A DNA stretch of 64,000 bases from Gamsiella multidivaricata (lineage: Eukaryota > Mortierellomycota > Mortierellomycetes > Mortierellales > Mortierellaceae), in assembly GCF_025024155.1 (NCBI RefSeq), contig NW_026251710.1:496001-560000 (forward strand), written 5' to 3'. How positions within the stretch are numbered: position 1 is the first letter of the stretch; every line of letters begins with the position of its first letter. Positions 22,600 to 32,546 of the stretch are shown one piece after another. The notes below the pieces were generated by a model. That model did not search any database, was not told where the DNA came from, and was given only the letters and a program-made list of their open reading frames with translations. The translations under genes and the position numbers were made by a program.

Positions 22600-24307
22600 G
22601 GTTTTGATGGAATGAGAAGAGAGAGAGAGAATGGTGGAGCGATGCAATGGAGACGATCACTGAAAGACGATTTAAGGTTTATGACCCAGACAGGGGCGAG
22701 GAGTCAGAGAGTCAGGGTCACACACACACGCAGCCATCTTTGCCAGACTTTGATCGAAAGCGCTACCAAGCAAAGGGTATCATTAGCCGCTGCTTCCTAG
22801 GCTTGAAGAGCGCAATTCTGAATGCATCCATAGCATTTTCGGCCTCGCAAATCCTGCCCACGCTCAGTATGCGGTGCTTTTGAAAGATGGACCCTTCTCC
22901 TTTAGAACATTGGTCTGGTCTACTGCCTCTTTTTTTTTTTAAAAAAAGCGATGCCAATTGATTGGTAAGAAGTGCAAGCACCGTATAAGTATTGTCGAGA
23001 AGAGATGCTTTCTGTGAGACCCATCAAGACAACGTCGATGCCCGATTTGACGAAGGAGCCATCCGTGTTCCCTGCCGCCCACAAATGAAGCGACTAGTGC
23101 TGTTGAAAGAGTACATCCACTAGGTTACTTGGAAACCAGTGACAGCCTCTTCATTTCAGCGAGAACGGTGCGACCAAGCCCAAAGACTCTATCCCAAAAG
23201 AAGCTGTACGGCGAACTCTTTGGAGAGATAACGAAGGTGGCAAGAAAGGTAGCTTTCGATTCGGAGCTGGCTATGAGAGTGACATACATGCTCGACGGCG
23301 AAATCACAGGGTCACAGGGCATGGCGGCGGTATTTACGACATGTAGGATCCGATTAAGGTCAGCGGCAAAGGGAGGCTCAGGGATAAGCGAATCAAAAGT
23401 AGTGTTGAGCTGAAAAAGAGGAAAAGACAGAGAGCAAAGTGAAGACGTCTTCAGAGGAAAACCTCCAAGAAGTCTCAAGGGAGTAGGGATGCACAATGAA
23501 GATGATACCAGATGGCAGAAAAGAGTAGAACAAATAATAGTCTTTGATAAACGCATAGAGAAAAGGCGTGTCAAACGATAGGAACAAGTGCGCCGATAGA
23601 TTGACAGACAAACAACGTGTACCAGCTGTGCTATAAGCACTGGCAGATGCGTGTTGAAAACTATCTGACGCGTAAAGATGGAGGCTATGGCACTAGAAGT
23701 GCTGCAACGATGTATACGGCCGACAAGGACCGGTCGACGAATAGACTAAGGCAGGGTTTTTTCTCAGTTGGCGAGGCATAGAGATGGTATGGGACCATTG
23801 CAGTCTGCTCTTTATTGAATTCCCCAAACTGAACCCTGGGCCCAACAGGAGCTGAAAGGCGGGTCCCGGAGACCGAATTATGACGGTCGGGGACTGTAGA
23901 GTAGGAGGCACCGTGTTTCTTACACCTCTTTTATTTCCATTGCTCAGGTGTTGGGTAATCACTTTGCTGGAGATATGGCGCCCACTAGGGCCGTCGCCTA
24001 ATACAGGATCTCCGATACCATTCGCAATCGATACGCGCGTCTTGAAAAAGCCGGTGAAACATCAGCACAGCAATTTTGGGCCAGTTCAAGGGGCTGTGTT
24101 TGCTTACAAACTGATCTTTATTTCTAAAGCAGACAGTACCTTATAAAGCGGTTCCCATCTGCACCACATTAAGGGTGCTCTTCTCCACTCGCACGTACCA
24201 CATAGGACAATATAGTGTGGTGCTCTCAGCTGCGCGTCGATGTGCTTTATTAGTCTGAAGGTGTGCTATTTCATCGACCTAAGGACGCGTCTAGAACCCT
24301 CACAGCG

Positions 24308-24368
<61 letters not shown>
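24308..24368. repeat. Compound (CT)n(TA)n microsatellite
   Basis: About 13 CT units (24308-24333) run directly into about 17 TA units (24333-24368). It is in non-coding DNA and likely polymorphic. Confidence 0.9.
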
Positions 24369-24369
<1 letters not shown>

Positions 24370-24518
24370 TCGGTCCCATAAACTTTTGCACTGCAGAGCT
24401 CGACTCGACATCCTCCCAGGCGAGCATATGAAGCATGCGTAGTTGAGGGCTCGTTTGTTGCCGGCATATGGGTTTTTGCAATAAGATAAGGTTTTACCAG
24501 TGGAAATATTTTAACCGC

Positions 24519-24563
24519 CCCGCCAGGACGGGTATTTTATTAGGTATTAGGTGCCCTGGCGGG
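24519..24563. repeat. Short GC-rich inverted repeat
   Basis: Perfect 9-bp arms, CCCGCCAGG at 24519-24527 and CCTGGCGGG at 24555-24563, with a 27-base AT-rich loop. Surrounding DNA is AT-rich and gene-free. It could be a hairpin or a remnant of a mobile-element end. Confidence 0.55.
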
Positions 24564-24796
24564 TTATCGAATCGTACGCGTCTTGTTAAGCTAAATTCTA
24601 TACGTATGGCAAATATAGCACAGGTTCGATTATGGGGCCCGAAGGGCCCCGTGGCTCTCGTTCTGTTGAAGGACTGACCCTACACGACAAAGACCCTTCT
24701 CTCTCTCCTGCTTGTTGTCTTTGGAGACCGATCACGTCCTTGTAGCACGAAAAATGGGCGAAGCCGAGCATACTATGGCGAAATGTGTCGTGAATA

Positions 24797-26722
24797 TCAC
24801 TCAGGTTGATTGTCTAGAAATTCTGTTGACCTCGCGCTCTCTATTTCTTTCAGCCTGGCCTGCGCCAACATTCTTGCGGAATTGAAGTGTCTCCCATCGA
24901 CTTTGAGCTGAGGGTCGTATGGTTCCGCAAAATGGTACTTGCTGAGTACGAATGATGGTGGAGTTGATGCGACAGGGGAATGCCTATTTGAAGATGGTGT
25001 CAATGGAAGCAAGCACGAAGGAGCCGGTGAAGGTGGCAGAGATGGCCACCTCAAAGAAGCTGGGCTTGCGGCTGTTTCAGCAACAGGAAAGGCTGACGGC
25101 ATCGGCGGTGGTGACAAGAGCCAAGATGATGGGGAGTAGTATGATTTTCGTGAGCGTTGGATCGTTTTACTTGAGTTCTCGGTCTGATGCCTAACCGTGT
25201 TCAGTCCTTCACTCTCGATCTTAACAGGCTCCAGCTCTTGAATCTCGACCTTGGCCTCGTTCAGTCTCCCGGTCTCAGTCTTGACTATACTCAGCTCCTC
25301 GACTTCGGCTTTGATCTTGACTTTGGCTCGAGAAAGCACCGCCGCTGCGGTCGTCTTAGCTGGTTCTGGCGATTCTGCCTTGATATCGTCCATCCGCTCA
25401 AGAGGAGGTCGACCTCGTTTGCGCTTTGTGCCATCTAACGCTGCCTTGCCCTCTGCTGGGGCTGACCTTCGGAATATCGAAGGGGTGATTGGTACCAAAA
25501 ACGAACAGCCTCTGCCGACGTTGCTGCTCCCATTGCAGCGTTTGTTTTTCTTACTGGGAGGCGGTTGAGTGTCGTTGGTTTGGGCGAGTACTGCTGTTCC
25601 CACTGGCGTGGGTGTTACATCTGGCTGGACGTCGCTAGCGGGTGCTGTGATGGTATTGAGCGTAGACGTGATGTTTGCTGTGAATGTACTATCTGCCACA
25701 TATTGTGTAGCAGGAAGGCTGGAGGTGTAAAGAGTAGGCGAGAAGGAAAGTGCTGGGTCGACCAAAGGGTAATAGGGTGATGGATAAGAGAAAGGGGATG
25801 TGATGGGCGATCCTACTGTCGATACTGCTGTCGGTACATCAGTCGCAGGAGCTGCAACCGCTGCCGAGGCACATGCGGTGTCTATGAGGAATGTACCGTC
25901 TGTCTCATTGGGTATGATAGAGAGATCGAGGCCGAAAGGAGTGGAAGGGCCAGGAGCGATGTTTGAAGCCTGAAGGAATGGGAGCGCCAAGCTGGCTGGT
26001 GAAGAAAGAGACGATGGATAAAAGAAGGAAGCTGCGAGCGAGGGGACAAATAATGCGGCTGAAGGCGTCTCGGGGAGGATATCGCTTAGGGCAGAGAAAT
26101 AAGGGTTGTTACCAACCTCAAATTCACGGCTGTCGTTATTGGGTGCGTACGCTAGGGTCTGGCAAAAACTATTGGTTGCAATCGAATGCGCACACAAGGC
26201 CCACACAGGGTCCAGAGGTTGTGCCCACGCTCGATTCAGTTGGCTCTCTTTATGGTCAAGATGCAGGCAGTCGTGGGACATAGACATTGAAGATCCTTGT
26301 GGAGGGGATATTGTTTGCCAGGATGGTCCGAAATCGATCGCAGCAAGAAGTGAGCGGCAGGAAAGATGGCCAGTGTGTCCGATCAGTCTATTATCGGGTG
26401 CAGAATCATATACAAAGGTCGAAATAGACGGAGATGAGATCTCGCTCGCGGTAATCGAAGACAAGAGAGGGTCGGCGGCGGGGGTGTAACCATAGGCCCA
26501 TGTCCCTGGTACCTGAATGATCTTGCGTGGCGCATCACTGATATGTTTGTTATAGTCGAAATCAATGGCTGTGGTGTGGATGTCAGGGTTGGTAGAGCTG
26601 GTATTGCCGGCAGGAGGGACTGAGTCTGACCAAAAATCCATTTCTCGGAGAAAATCATCGACCTCCAGTTCGCGACAGATAGGTTGGGCCACAGCGTCGA
26701 TCTGCTCGTCAAAGCTAGCCAT
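24797..26722 (-). CDS. AT-hook protein with clustered SUMO consensus motifs, unknown family
   Basis: Intronless 641-residue protein that I do not recognise as a named family. It is Ser/Pro/Ala/Thr-rich and probably disordered. An AT-hook (KRKRGRPP, residues 433-440) suggests binding to the minor groove of AT-rich DNA, and a basic patch KKNKRCN (391-397) may aid nuclear import. Four exact psi-K-x-E sumoylation consensus sites follow within 57 residues: IKAE (447-450), IKAE (470-473), VKTE (480-483) and VKIE (500-503). Long SP/TP-rich stretches (528-590) offer phosphorylation sites, and a short charged helix lies near the C-terminus (ARMLAQARLKEIESAR). The ATG at 26722 begins an acidic, hydrophobic segment resembling an activation domain (VDDFLREMDFW). 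A nuclear regulator is inferred; targets are unknown. Confidence 0.72.
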   Translation of the reverse strand: MASFDEQIDAVAQPICRELEVDDFLREMDFWSDSVPPAGNTSSTNPDIHTTAIDFDYNKHISDAPRKIIQVPGTWAYGYTPAADPLLSSITASEISSPSISTFVYDSAPDNRLIGHTGHLSCRSLLAAIDFGPSWQTISPPQGSSMSMSHDCLHLDHKESQLNRAWAQPLDPVWALCAHSIATNSFCQTLAYAPNNDSREFEVGNNPYFSALSDILPETPSAALFVPSLAASFFYPSSLSSPASLALPFLQASNIAPGPSTPFGLDLSIIPNETDGTFLIDTACASAAVAAPATDVPTAVSTVGSPITSPFSYPSPYYPLVDPALSFSPTLYTSSLPATQYVADSTFTANITSTLNTITAPASDVQPDVTPTPVGTAVLAQTNDTQPPPSKKNKRCNGSSNVGRGCSFLVPITPSIFRRSAPAEGKAALDGTKRKRGRPPLERMDDIKAESPEPAKTTAAAVLSRAKVKIKAEVEELSIVKTETGRLNEAKVEIQELEPVKIESEGLNTVRHQTENSSKTIQRSRKSYYSPSSWLLSPPPMPSAFPVAETAASPASLRWPSLPPSPAPSCLLPLTPSSNRHSPVASTPPSFVLSKYHFAEPYDPQLKVDGRHFNSARMLAQARLKEIESARSTEFLDNQPE

Positions 26723-27739
26723 GTCTGATGTGTTGGCTTGCTAGGATTCGCGTGTTTTTCTGATCAGAAGAAGAAGAAAAGTGCGGAGAAGATGATGGCA
26801 GTTCGAATAAGGGGGCCGGCAACGCGAGGAACGAGGGGGTTGGTGCTGGAAATGAAGAGGCAACTGCTGCTTTTAAGGAATCGAGAATATGCTTCGCCTT
26901 TTTTTTCTCGAGATTAAATACGCACAATTGTATCCTCATTCCTTTGGCCCTTAGGCGTTCTACCGTACGTGAGGCAGGGAGAACGAACCTGAATGAATTG
27001 AAATAATTTGCTAAAAAAGGAAGTTAAAAGAGCGACCGGAACCTTGCATAAATGTTGTATGGCCAACAAAACCTCAATAAACCGCCCTTCCCTCCACCCG
27101 TACCAGCGACCTCAGTAAACCATCCGATCAACTAAGAAAACGACGCCACCTATCAAGCCATCCGTCCGCTCCCAGCAAAAATCGTTTTCATTACAAGAAA
27201 AAGAGAAGTCCATCAATTCTGTCATGGGTCTACGGGCAAAGGACATCGATATCTCGCTTGCCGCCGTTGGGAGTTGATCGTATTTTTTTTTTCCAGATTG
27301 AGCAATACGGTTCACTCCATGAACCTCGAAATGTGGTTGCGTACAGTCTAAACCTCCGATTGAGCACTTGGATCGAGATTAATGGACTACCTGCAGGAAG
27401 TGTCCTCCACACCAACCCCCACCAACCCCCACCTCGCCAACCCCCCCTTCCCCCCTTCATGTTCATTGCCCCCATCAGAGCATCGCACATAAGCAGTCAG
27501 TATGACTCGAACACAATATGAGCAACGATGGAAGGAGCGCCTCCGAGCAGCGCTTATCACAGAAACCATGTTCCCAGAACATTCCAAGCAGCAGTTTCGT
27601 TAGCTTTTACTTGCGCGGGAGCAGCCTGGCTCTTGCTATTTCCAGGGACCAGGGCAACGTGGTGGATGAGCTGTTGTGTGGGGTTTCTCTCTCCTTCAAC
27701 TGTCGCTACATTGATCAGCCCCTTCATTACAACATGGAA
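26723..27739. other. Promoter of the AT-hook gene and boundary of the transposon island
   Basis: Open frames here are short and overlap on both strands. C-rich repeats (CCAACCCCCAC type) lie at 27412-27455. The part after about 27500 may be the 5' end of the decayed Harbinger element, but I cannot define a terminal repeat. Confidence 0.45.
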
Positions 27740-28488
27740 AGATGCGATGTTCTTGATCAGTTGGAAAGCTTTAACGAGAGGGAATGTGGGCCCTTTATGA
27801 GGATGACGCGTGCAAGCTTTTTAAAGCTTGTGCGGCTCGTTTTTCATCAAGAATCAAAGCTACAGGGACCAAGCGGAGGCTGCAGTCCAATTGACTGTCA
27901 CGCTCGATCGGTCTGGGTTACCATGGTAACGGAACGGGCTCCATCTGGCTTGGCACTAGGAGTGAAGGATCGTGCCACAACTGCTTCAAGCATGATTTTG
28001 AGGCTATTCTCTCTTTGGAGGATAAGTTTTTACCTTGGTCAACTCCTGCTCAGCGACGTGAGCACTCAAATTTAATGGCGGGAAAAGGGTTTGCAGGCTG
28101 TGCTGGGTTTGTGGATGGAACAACGATCCCTCTTGACCAACGTCCTGATCATTTTGGGGGCTTCTTCTCTGGTTACTCAGGAAGGGTCTTTGTCGGAGGT
28201 TTTTTTTGCGAGTCTGATGCATGGCTTCACCAAGCACAGTGCTTTTCTTCTGGAAAATATCTCGGAAATTCGGCTTACCCTTTCTCCACGGTCACTGTGC
28301 CATCTTTCAAGAAGTTTTCTGATCTTACTCAAAATCAAAAGGGCTTTAACAGCTGCATTGTTCATATTTGGGCATGCAATGAGCATTGCATTGGGATGCT
28401 CAAACGCCGATTCATGACCCTCTACGAACCACCTGTCTGGATAAGTGCAAAATCATACGAGGCTGATATGGACCGGGCACCGGACTGA
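27740..28488 (+). pseudogene. Decayed PIF/Harbinger-type (DDE_Tnp_4) transposase
   Basis: Fragments in three frames reconstruct the order of a Harbinger transposase. MRMTRASFLKLVRLVF comes first. After a frameshift near 27870 comes AEAAVQLTVTLDRSG. After a stop or frameshift near 27925 comes GNGTGSIWLGTRSEG, continuing into the long frame 28015-28488. That frame has the first catalytic Asp in FVDGTTIPL (codon 28114) and the late Glu in ACNEHCIGMLKRRF (codon 28381). The usual Asp of LGDSAYP is Asn here (AAT at 28267). Two frameshifts and loss of a catalytic residue make it inactive. I could not find terminal inverted repeats or target-site duplications by eye. The family call rests on motif order and spacing and is fairly safe. 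Confidence 0.75.
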
Positions 28489-28815
28489 ATTATTGCGTAT
28501 GCGATACTCTTCACTTTTTTGATTGATGAAAGGGGGGGTCCTGTCTCCACAGGCATGCAGGCGTATGCATATGGCCGATGACGATGCTGCGGACAACAGT
28601 CCAGTGCAGCAAGCACTGGGGCACCAGCTGTTAGGACAGCAGTTCTGAGAAGACCGCATGGCAAGTGCACTTCGGGCGGACGGAGTTCCCACACCATGCA
28701 GTAACAAAATAAAGCAAGTGATATTACATTTATTTTGATGCCTGTTGCTGGCTATATGATACAATACGCAAAGACCTTCGAAGAGGCGTCTTCGGAGTGA
28801 GAGTTGATGCTAGGA

Positions 28816-29571
28816 CTAGTGGAGTTTGAGTGTCGAAAAGGACGCCGAAGTTTTATTGATTTCATCTGCGGAGGAGCGTTTGCATCGAGCCTCCAAGAAC
28901 TGGGACATGACCATCAACCGTAGCTGCTCATTCCTGGCCTCTGCTAGTCTTCTTGCCTCCTTCATCAGGTCCAGTCCTAAAGCCACGGCATCCTTATCAA
29001 CTGTAAGTTCCGAGTGGCAACATTGCTCAGGAGCATGATCAGTGTCATCGCCCCATGACCAGAAGTGGAGGCATCACTAATTGCCGAGATGTCATCGCGT
29101 GCTCTCTTGCTGCGCTGTGGTTTCAATGTTGCTGCAGCTGTTCCGCTGAGCTCATGCACGAGCTCGTAGAGCTGGAAGGTCTTGAAGGTAGCGTTACGCA
29201 TGACCAGGTTGGTTGCATCATCAATGTCGATGTCGGATGAGGTTGTTGATCGCGGGATCGAGCGCGCGCGACAATGTCTTGCTCCCGTTCGCTACAAAGA
29301 TTCAAATCAACTTGTATTGACTAAAACCCTTTTCTCTTACTCAAAAGGCCCAGTGGCCCAGTGTAGAATATTGAAGTATACCTGTGTGTCTGTCTGTGAC
29401 TGCTGTTCCTGAATCAGCTCGATGCTCTCCTCAGTCAGTGGAAGGCGGCTGTTGATGTTGCTGACCTGAGGCTGACAGTGCGCGTCTGTGATGATTGCCA
29501 CGCCGTTTGTAGCCTCAGAGGAACCTCGTGTATTTACTGCTGATGCGTTATTGCTGGATTCCTCAAAGGCG
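28816..29571 (-). CDS. Putative multi-exon coiled-coil protein convergent to the Harbinger transposase (3' part)
   Basis: Three minus-strand exons fit in phase: 29382-29571, 29060-29291 and 28816-29000, with introns of 90 and 59 bp (the second has a weak GTCATG donor). They read AFEESSNNASAVNTRGS, then an exon with SSDIDIDDATNLVMRN and a basic PQRSKRARDD, then a charged helix (DLMKEARRLAEARNEQLRL, FLEARCKR), and stop at 28816-28818. The 5' exon or exons are not resolved; a phase-2 donor is needed upstream. PIF/Harbinger elements usually encode a second Myb/SANT-like DNA-binding protein in addition to the transposase, and this gene's position, tail to tail with the transposase, suggests that role. 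No SANT domain is visible in the resolved exons, so it could equally be an ordinary accessory gene. Confidence 0.4.
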
Positions 29572-29911
29572 CTGTGTGTGATTTTTTACTTTTGTGCTGG
29601 TAGACTGGTCGGCGTTACCCGAGAAAGATGATGGGGTATGATGTTGGGCCGCTTTTGCATAAGGGCGGCCATTGCTCCTCCGAGACTTGAATGAAGCAAC
29701 CCTCAGTTTCGTTGGGGCAGTGGGGCAGTGGTGGTTGGAGGAAAGGATGTTGTTGAGCTCATGGCATGTGGTGAGGGTATGGTGTGGGTGAGGGTGTTGG
29801 TAGGACTGGTATAGTCGAGGATGAGAGTGTAGCTGAAGAAGGAAGAAGTAAAGAGCGGAGGAAAATCTTTGCCCCTTGAAAAAGGGCAAGAGAGACACGC
29901 GTGGCGAATAT

Positions 29912-30340
29912 TTATTTCTGTGCGAGCGAGGGACTCAGGAACGACACACGGGCGTGGAGTATCTTGCTCGTTTCCTGTGAGGCTGCCTTCAGTTCCATCA
30001 GCTCGTTGGCATGCTCCTCCTGCTTTTCTGCCTGGCGTTTCATCTGCTCCACGAGACTTTGAATCATTTTAGTCTACTCTGTGCTGGACTCAAGCGTCTC
30101 CTGACGCCTAGCCTTGAGGCCAAACAGCCGCATCTTAGCTTCCCGCTCGCTTGCAATCTCGTCCAAGATTCGCTTGTCCGAGTTTGACCTCACAGCAGCA
30201 AAGTTCTCCAATAAATGAGCGAAGGGAGTGAACCACTCCGAGCCAGACCCCACTAGTGTGTCATCCTCAGCTGGCTCCGGAGGAGGATGCGAGTTAGCCT
30301 TAGTCGCCTCTCGCACCCCTCTTCGCTGCCCGATCGGTAC
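29912..30340 (-). pseudogene. Coiled-coil reading frame with an in-frame TAG
   Basis: A minus-strand frame runs from about 30340 to a TAA at 29912-29914, interrupted only by a TAG at 30074-30076. Before the stop it reads WFTPFAHLLENFAAV and a heptad-rich REAKMRLFGLKARRQE. After it come MIQSLVEQMKRQAEKQEE and ANELMELKAASQETSKIL, all charged coiled coil. Both halves share one frame and composition, so a recent nonsense mutation or an unrecognised intron is likely. It may be an upstream exon or a second copy of the neighbouring coiled-coil gene. No database family recognised. Confidence 0.45.
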
Positions 30341-31291
30341 GCGTCGTTTTTACAGTAAGCTTAATTCGATTAGAGTTCTTACTGACGCGTAGAAACTTTA
30401 TTAAGCAACGTATCCACAAATAGTATTTTTACATAATATAGTGCTGCCACACCACAACGCGCTGGAGTCTCTTGTGCGCGGTCATTCAAAGTGGTCAGAT
30501 CTATGGGATGGGACTATTTATGATACGGGACCATGGCTTCGCGGTTGTGAGTCTTGCTCGACAGCAGCCTACTGTACGCGACTGGAGCCTTTTGTACAAA
30601 AGTTCTTTCAGCAGGGTTACTGTCAAGCAACCATAGGACTTCTGTTGAATTTACTAGGCAGCTGATCTTCTGCCCCTTCAAACATCTCTCTCTCCCATCG
30701 TACTATGAATGCCAAAATGCACTTTTTCCAATATACCGAGCCCCGAGAAGATGACGGCAAATCGCAGAGCACCAAACCCAGTACCGCGTTCATCAAGGAC
30801 TGGCACAGTTTAAGTGTCTTCTATAACGGACGACTGATCACCATTCCACACTCAAAGAACAACGACTGGTGATCCGTGTGAGTCTGCAGCAAAGGCACAT
30901 ATTGTTCACTGGGGCTACCATGAAAAGCGGTACGAACTCATGTTGCCCAGATCGACGCTGGATCACACGCCGGCTAACAGGAACGGGCCTGTTAGGACCA
31001 TCACCATTGTTCTCTGAAATATCTCACGAATCTATCAGTCCACGCTGACTGATAGTGATACAAAAATGCTCTTCCCCTCGCCATCATCTACAAAGAACAG
31101 TAAAAAAAAAATCACTCCAACGGTGTGCGCCCTTTCTACTCCTTCTCTCTTTTGCCTTGACTCCATGGACAGAAGAAGAATAAGAAGAAATAATCCTTAT
31201 TCTCTGCATTTTCGAGTATCTACTTGTCTACTTCCTCTTTTACCAACTCTTTCTCTTTTCTACAGAAATTGTCAAGGTATAACTTCCAACC
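30341..31291. other. Island edge and promoter of the polyampholyte gene
   Basis: Only short open frames, none with a recognisable domain. A pyrimidine-rich leader with a TTTCTACAG acceptor-like site (about 31256-31264) precedes the next ATG, so a 5' UTR intron is possible. Confidence 0.45.
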
Positions 31292-32056
31292 ATGGGTGCG
31301 CTTATCAAACTTGCCCCTCCTCTTATCACCGATCGCGTCTCCGCACCCCTTGTGCTCGACTTTCTCCAGAAAAATCTCCAAAAGGCCCAAAAACAAGTCG
31401 AAGACCTTCAAGAGCTGAACAACGATCTCAAGGACGAACTTGCCGAGCTCCATACGGCCGCATTCCGATCGAAGAGTGAGGATGAGGATGAGGATGAGGA
31501 TGAGGACGAGGATGAGGATGACGAGGACAGCGATGGCAGTATCGAACGTCTGACCAGTGACGAGGACACCGCCACTGAGACTGAGAGTGAAGACGATACT
31601 GATGTCGTGAGAAGAATTACAAAGAAATGTGTAGGCAAGGAGGAAGGTACCAGCAAGGACAAGGACAAGAACAAAGACAAGAACAAAGACAAGAACAAAG
31701 ACAAGAACAAAGACAAGAACAAAGACAAGAACAAAGACAAGAACAAAGTCAAGAACAAAGACAAGAACAAAGTCAAGGACAAAGACAAGAAAGGAAAGAG
31801 CAAGACAATGCCGGCGAAGGAGGGTGGTCGCAAACATGGTCATCACCAGAATGACCTCAAGACAGGACCTGTATTTCATCTGAGGGTGCTGACGAAGGAA
31901 GGGTCTGCATTTGAGGCCAAGATCGAACAGCGGCTGTTGCGTCGGTACCCGAAGATGATTATCTATACCGACCAACAGCCCAAGATCGTCTTCAAGGAGG
32001 AGTCGGCTGAGTCTTTTGCGGCCTTCCTGGAAAGAAAAAGATCCAATATAAATTGA
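31292..32056 (+). CDS. Charge-segregated low-complexity protein with DKNK repeats, unknown function
   Basis: Single-exon 254-residue protein; I recognise no family. The N-terminus (1-55) is a short amphipathic and coiled-coil segment (LDFLQKNLQKAQKQVEDLQE). Residues about 62-105 are almost purely acidic (poly Glu-Asp). Residues about 123-167 are a Lys/Asp/Asn repeat from a 12-bp DNA repeat. The C-terminal 65 residues look folded (GPVFHLRVLTKEGSAF, RRYPKMIIYTD). The ATG in AACCATGGG is the first in frame after an in-frame stop. Order acidic, basic, folded domain suggests a nucleic-acid or chromatin-associated protein, but that is only a guess. Confidence 0.65.
   Translation: MGALIKLAPPLITDRVSAPLVLDFLQKNLQKAQKQVEDLQELNNDLKDELAELHTAAFRSKSEDEDEDEDEDEDEDDEDSDGSIERLTSDEDTATETESEDDTDVVRRITKKCVGKEEGTSKDKDKNKDKNKDKNKDKNKDKNKDKNKDKNKVKNKDKNKVKDKDKKGKSKTMPAKEGGRKHGHHQNDLKTGPVFHLRVLTKEGSAFEAKIEQRLLRRYPKMIIYTDQQPKIVFKEESAESFAAFLERKRSNIN
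31654..31790 (+). repeat. 12-bp tandem repeat coding for Asp-Lys-Asn-Lys
   Basis: About eleven copies of GACAAGAACAAA, some with GTC for GAC (Val for Asp). The reading frame is kept, so unit gain or loss only changes protein length. Confidence 0.9.
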
Positions 32057-32413
32057 ATTACTACTACCCTCCACCTTTTCCCATTTCAAAAAGGATAGTT
32101 CCCCAAGACATTCAGTCTCTTTGCACTTGTTTTTTTTGCATCAAAGGTCAATGAAATACATACGCGTCTCTTCTCCAATACAACTTTTTTTTCTCTGCTG
32201 ACTGCGGCATTGTTCATTGTTCACTGTTCGTTGCTTTATGAATTTGCTACAAGTGCGTATGATTTTTTTTCCTTTACCTATGGAATAACATGGTATGATT
32301 AGATGGTTTTGTAAAGGATGATGGGAGTAATGCAAACAGTGAAGAATAGAAAAGAGAATGGAAAGAATGGAGCGGAGGGTATAGTCGTTGCGAGGAAACT
32401 GAATAACAAACCG

Positions 32414-32451
<38 letters not shown>

Positions 32452-32546
32452 TGTACATCACAAAGAAGGTGCGTCTAGATAAAAAGATAAAAAAAAATGA
32501 TAGTAAGATAGAAAAAGATGTTGTCCGAGCTCTACATAAGAACATC
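32057..32546. other. Convergent 3' region with 32-nt poly-A tract
   Basis: AT-rich DNA between convergent stops. An A tract of about 32 nt spans 32417-32448. No gene seen. Confidence 0.6.

Larger units (their letters stand above)
22600..24796. other. Gene-poor region with microsatellites
   Basis: Upstream of BPL1. Overlapping open frames around 23125-23640 exist on both strands, but neither shows a domain I recognise. It includes a compound CT/TA microsatellite and a GC-rich inverted repeat described separately. It may include old transposon debris, but no terminal repeats could be paired by eye. Confidence 0.5.

Noticed and set aside
23125..23640. Overlapping open frames on both strands
   Set aside because: Both look moderately protein-like, but no motif decides the strand and no splice model could be supported; left as unassigned.
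32417..32448. Long A/T tracts (also 7095-7123, 18942-18972, 42781-42822, 45233-45253) as signs of retrogenes
   Set aside because: They lie in ordinary intergenic DNA or 3' flanks beside intron-containing genes, without target-site duplications.
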